This document shows positions 60,861-64,000 of a stretch of 64,000 nucleotides of DNA, piece by piece (within the stretch, counting starts at the first letter, position 1; every line of letters starts with the position of its first letter). The stretch comes from Streptomyces sp. cg36 (lineage in GTDB: Bacteria; Actinomycetota; Actinomycetes; Streptomycetales; Streptomycetaceae), in assembly GCF_041080675.1 (NCBI RefSeq), contig NZ_CP163520.1, forward strand, positions 5,890,001 to 5,954,000. Reading direction: 5' to 3'. Under the pieces are notes generated by a model, which worked only from the letters and a program-made list of their open reading frames with translations, had not been told where the DNA came from and ran no database searches. The position numbers and the translations under genes were made by a program.

Positions 60861-62576
60861 ATGGCACCGCAGATCGGCCGACGGCTGCGCAGGGGAGCGA
60901 CCACGACCGCGGTGGCCGCCGCGGCGGTGGCGGCACTCTCCGCGTCCCAGGGACCGGGCGTCCTCGCGAACAACTCGACCGGCGATCCCGCCGCGTCCGG
61001 CGCCCCGACCCCGCCCCCCGGCGCCCCGGCCAGCGGCAACTCGCCGTACTACACGGACCTTCCGCCCCTCGTCTCCCCGAACCCGCCGGGCGGCACCCCG
61101 AGCACCAACCCGCCCGCCCTCGGCGCCGACGCCGAGGGCATACCCGCGACCGTCCTCGACGCCTACAAGAAGGCCGAGGCCGCGCTCGCCCGTGACAAGG
61201 CGGCCTGCCATCTGACCTGGCAGATGCTCGCCGCCATCGGCAAGGTCGAGTCGGGCCAGGCCAACGGCGGCCGGGTCGACGCCAACGGCACCACGCTCTC
61301 CCCGATCCTCGGCCCGGTCCTCAACGGCGTCGGCTTCGCCAACATCTCCGACACCGACCACGGCCTCTACGACGGCGACTCGGTCCACGACCGCGCCGTC
61401 GGCCCCATGCAGTTCATCCCCTCCACCTGGGCGACCTCCGGCCGCGACGGCAACGGCGACGGCGTCAAGGACCCCAACAACATCTACGACGCCTCGCTCG
61501 CCACCGGTTACTACCTCTGCGGCAACCGTGACCTCTCCGTCCAGGCCAAACTGGACCAGGCGATCCTCAGCTACAACCACTCCCAGGAATACCTGAGCAC
61601 CGTCCTGTCGTGGTTCGAGTTCTACAAGCGCGGCTCGCACGAGATCCCCAACGGCACGGGCGTGCTCCCCGGCAACCGCAGCGACCTCCCCGGCCGCAGG
61701 CCGTCCGGCACGGGAACCGGCACCGGCCCGACGCCGACCCCGTCGCCCACGCCGTCGACGCACACCCCGAGCCCGACACCCAAGCCGTCCAAGCCCGGCC
61801 CGAAGCCGACGCACCCGGAGCCCTCGAAGCCCACCCCGGGCGACTCGGGCTCGCCCAAGCCGCTCCCGCCGACGCAGGCGCGCACCTTCGAGGACGCGGG
61901 CACCGAGTCCCTGACCGCCACGGCGGGCTCCGCCTTCGGCGAGCAGGCCAAGGTACGGGTCAAGGACCAGCTGGGCCGCCCGATGGCCAAGGCCACCGTG
62001 CGCTTCCAGATCGCCGGGTCCACCGACGCCAAGTTCCCGGGCGGCGCCACCGAGGTCACCGTCACCACCGGCGCCGACGGCCGGGCCACCGCGCCCGCCC
62101 TCCGGGCCGGCGAGCAGACCGGCACCTTCACGCTCCGGGCGACCGTCGTCGGCACCGCGCTGCCGGAGCTCAAGTGGACCGCGACCGTCGAGGCCCGTCA
62201 GGCGGACACGCTCGCGCGCACCGACAGCAAGGAACTGACGGCCGCCCCCGGCGCCGAGTTCGCCAACTACGTCGAGGTCAAGGCCACCCGCAAGGGAGCC
62301 GTCGTCCCCGGCATCGGCGTGAGCGCCGCGATGATCGTCACCCCGGAGAAGGCCGCCCCCGGCGCCGCCGCGGCGGACCCCAAGGTCAACGACAAGGGCC
62401 CCTACTTCAAGGACGACAAGGGCAACCCGATCCGGACCCTGAAGGACCTGAAGACCGACGCGGACGGTGTCCTCCGGCTGCCCAAGATCTACGCGGACGG
62501 CCAGACCGGCACCTTCGTCCTGCGCCTCACCACCCCGGGCGGCGCCACCCTCGACATCCAGCTCAAGGTGGCCTGA
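60861..62576 (+). CDS. Secreted lytic transglycosylase-like protein with Ig-like C-terminal domains
   Basis: A 571-residue exported protein from ATG 60861. Signal peptide about 1-36, Pro-rich linker to about 90. The SLT-type lysozyme-fold domain (95-250) has probable catalytic Glu130 (GKVESGQ), AVGPMQFIPSTW, and a DGNGDGVKDPNN loop that could bind calcium. A Pro/Thr/Ser spacer (270-345) follows, then two beta-rich domains (about 350-455, 456-571) resembling invasin/Ig-like modules. It cleaves peptidoglycan glycan strands; the tail probably mediates wall binding. Confidence 0.88.
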   Translation: MAPQIGRRLRRGATTTAVAAAAVAALSASQGPGVLANNSTGDPAASGAPTPPPGAPASGNSPYYTDLPPLVSPNPPGGTPSTNPPALGADAEGIPATVLDAYKKAEAALARDKAACHLTWQMLAAIGKVESGQANGGRVDANGTTLSPILGPVLNGVGFANISDTDHGLYDGDSVHDRAVGPMQFIPSTWATSGRDGNGDGVKDPNNIYDASLATGYYLCGNRDLSVQAKLDQAILSYNHSQEYLSTVLSWFEFYKRGSHEIPNGTGVLPGNRSDLPGRRPSGTGTGTGPTPTPSPTPSTHTPSPTPKPSKPGPKPTHPEPSKPTPGDSGSPKPLPPTQARTFEDAGTESLTATAGSAFGEQAKVRVKDQLGRPMAKATVRFQIAGSTDAKFPGGATEVTVTTGADGRATAPALRAGEQTGTFTLRATVVGTALPELKWTATVEARQADTLARTDSKELTAAPGAEFANYVEVKATRKGAVVPGIGVSAAMIVTPEKAAPGAAAADPKVNDKGPYFKDDKGNPIRTLKDLKTDADGVLRLPKIYADGQTGTFVLRLTTPGGATLDIQLKVA

Positions 62577-62727
62577 CCCCACCCGGCCGCGGCAGCCGCC
62601 GCCACCCTCCCAGGACCGCCCCCGTCGCCACACCGGCAGCGGGGGCGGTTCCGCGTGTTCTCATCTCACCTCCGCGTTGCTACCGTGCCCAATCCTGACG
62701 ACCCATCAGCTTCTTGGGAGGCCGAGC

Positions 62728-62883
62728 ATGCGCGCCCTCATCGCCGCCGCCATCGGGCTCGCCGCCGCCCTCGCCCTCGTCCTGACCATCTCCGCGATCG
62801 GCGGCCCCGAGGGCACCACCTCGCCCCACCCCCTGCTCACCACCGTCCCCACCGCCCCCGGAGCCATACCGCCCGCCAAGTAG
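62728..62883 (+). CDS. 51-residue membrane peptide (SPW_0924-type)
   Basis: ATG 62728 follows GGGAGG. The peptide is one hydrophobic helix (RALIAAAIGLAAALALVLT) and a short exported Pro/Thr-rich tail ending IPPAK. Similar 50-residue proteins are conserved in Streptomyces. Function unknown; 39 bp before the DUF3068 gene, so probably co-transcribed. Confidence 0.75.
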   Translation: MRALIAAAIGLAAALALVLTISAIGGPEGTTSPHPLLTTVPTAPGAIPPAK

Positions 62884-62922
62884 TCCCGGGCGGTCCCCGG
62901 AAGGAGAAGGAGAGCCGGCCGC

Positions 62923-63912
62923 ATGCGACGCAAAGCCAGCCTGATCCTGCTCGCCCTGGCCGTGTTCTTCGCGGCCCTCTCCCCACTGCTGCGCTGGTAC
63001 GCCTTCCCCCGGCTCGCCAAGATCCCGCCCAGCCAGTACCAGGAGACGGTCCTGGAGGCCAAGAACGCCACCCTCGTCGACTACCAGCACTTCAAGTCCG
63101 TCACCGTCCCCAAAGTGACCATCGTCCAGACCCTCAAGGGCAACGTCGAGGAGTCCCGGAAGATCGAGAAGACCGCGGGCAAGGACGTCGTCGTCTGGGA
63201 CGCCCTCAGCTACGTCATGGACGACAAGGGCCAGTTCGTCTCCCGCATCCCCGAGCGGTACATCTTCGACGCCCACAGCCAGGCCCCCGTCCACGCCACC
63301 GGCGAGATGGTCGACGGCGACCCCGTCCGGCGCGAAGGCATCGAGTTCAAGTGGCCGTTCCTGACCGAGAAGCGGGACTACCAGTACTTCGACGCCCAGA
63401 CCCGCACCTCCGCCCCCATCCACTACAAAGGCACCACCACCTTCCACGGCCTCAAGGTCTACTACTTCGAGCAGACCATCCCCTGGACCCAGGTCGACTT
63501 CCCCAAGGCGATGCCGCTCGGCGTCACCCCCGAGGTCGTCAAGCAGACCGGCATGACCCGCTGGTACAGCACCAAGCGGATGTTCTGGGTCGACCCCGTC
63601 ACCGGCGGCCCGGTCAACGGCGAAGAGATCCACCAGGAGGAACTCCGCAACGCCAGCGCCCTGTTCGGCAAGGACAGGATCACCGTCTTCTCCGGCCACG
63701 TGAAGATGCGCGAGGACTACGTCGACCACACAGTCGCCCTGGTCAAGAAGAACCGCACCCTGATCCTGCTGCTCACCTCCTATCTCCCCTGGGGATTCGT
63801 CGGCCTGGCCACCGCACTGCTCACCCTCTCCCTCTGGCTGGAGGCCCGAGACCGCCGCCCCACCGACCCGACCCCAACACCCCGGCCACTACCGGAGCCG
63901 GTCATCGCGTGA
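62923..63912 (+). CDS. DUF3068 membrane-anchored protein
   Basis: A 329-residue protein from ATG 62923. An N-terminal membrane helix (SLILLALAVFFAALSPLLRW) and a C-terminal helix (TLILLLTSYLPWGFVGLATALLTL in two halves) bracket an extracellular beta-rich domain with YFEQTIPWTQVDF and RMFWVDPVTGGPVNGEEIHQ, characteristic of the actinobacterial DUF3068/PorA family. Function unknown, possibly in the envelope. Confidence 0.88.
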   Translation: MRRKASLILLALAVFFAALSPLLRWYAFPRLAKIPPSQYQETVLEAKNATLVDYQHFKSVTVPKVTIVQTLKGNVEESRKIEKTAGKDVVVWDALSYVMDDKGQFVSRIPERYIFDAHSQAPVHATGEMVDGDPVRREGIEFKWPFLTEKRDYQYFDAQTRTSAPIHYKGTTTFHGLKVYYFEQTIPWTQVDFPKAMPLGVTPEVVKQTGMTRWYSTKRMFWVDPVTGGPVNGEEIHQEELRNASALFGKDRITVFSGHVKMREDYVDHTVALVKKNRTLILLLTSYLPWGFVGLATALLTLSLWLEARDRRPTDPTPTPRPLPEPVIA

Positions 63913-63978
63913 GGAGCGGGCGACGCGCGGGGCGTCGCGCTGGGGGGCGGGCATCGCACGGGGGCCGGGCCCCGCCCG

Positions 63979-64000
63979 TCACCGCTTGAGGCGGGCGTTG
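63979..64000 (-). CDS. Possible C-terminal end of a leftward gene (partial)
   Basis: Minus-strand codons read NARLKR then TGA at 63981-63979. Only six codons are visible, so this is a guess based on a plausible basic C-terminus and the convergent spacing. Confidence 0.25.

Overview
The window is very GC-rich, densely coded chromosomal DNA with GTG/TTG starts, many 4-bp ATGA/GTGA gene overlaps, and strong GC hairpins between operons. Protein content and gene order point to Streptomyces: pyk, an ANTAR response regulator, livFGMH with its binding protein, a PaaI-type thioesterase, polA and a wall-lytic protein in one block, plus RNase Sa-like and S. griseus trypsin-like secreted enzymes. Everything is read by eye; no database search was run.

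Layout. (1) 1-4146: a putative extracellular-polysaccharide locus. A family 2 glycosyltransferase (cut by the window edge) and a 73-aa membrane protein run left. A secreted DUF2334 deacetylase-like protein and a TIM-barrel glycosidase-like lipoprotein run right, behind a promoter and a perfect 11-bp palindrome. (2) 4247-5573: two proteins of unknown function, one an all-helical repeat protein. (3) 5621-17762: a module resembling the KstR2 regulon for degradation of the last two steroid rings (HIP pathway): ipdE2-ipdE1 diverging from ipdF-kstR2-fadA6, and echA20-ipdA-ipdB-ipdC diverging from two SDR genes. Each divergent promoter carries a copy of the same KstR2-type operator. The arms are separated by a cold-shock protein gene and a DEAD-box helicase gene. 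(4) 17777-24302: a MarR regulator, a secreted guanyl-specific RNase, and a GntR / HAD phosphatase / ABC transporter operon laid out like phosphonate (PhnRSTUV) uptake systems, with tandem 15-bp repeats at its promoter. (5) 24458-28250: a zinc metallopeptidase, a secreted trypsin and a NarL-type two-component system. (6) 28276-34930: degenerate tandem repeats, a GH101 endo-alpha-N-acetylgalactosaminidase, a neocarzinostatin-fold secreted protein, and a GH35 beta-galactosidase divergent from an AraC regulator. (7) 34936-42610: chorismate mutase, aminopeptidase N, an orphan siderophore-type decarboxylase/N-hydroxylase pair, and a Tat-exported 5'-nucleotidase. (8) 42821-45147: a 194-bp MITE-like element whose end supplies the stop codon of a GH27 alpha-galactosidase with two NPCBM modules. 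(9) 45387-60558: housekeeping block of pyk, an unusual short tRNA with a CAA anticodon, an ANTAR regulator, the branched-chain amino-acid ABC operon, a lipoprotein, a thioesterase, a YdeP/FdhF oxidoreductase and polA. (10) 60780-64000: lytic transglycosylase-like wall protein, a 51-aa membrane peptide, a DUF3068 protein, and the last codons of a leftward gene.

The most interesting items are the Pga/Ica-like polysaccharide locus, the KstR2-type steroid-ring module with its matched operators, the class I-shaped tRNA with a leucine anticodon, the MITE at the GH27 stop codon, and the desAB-like pair lacking desC and desD.
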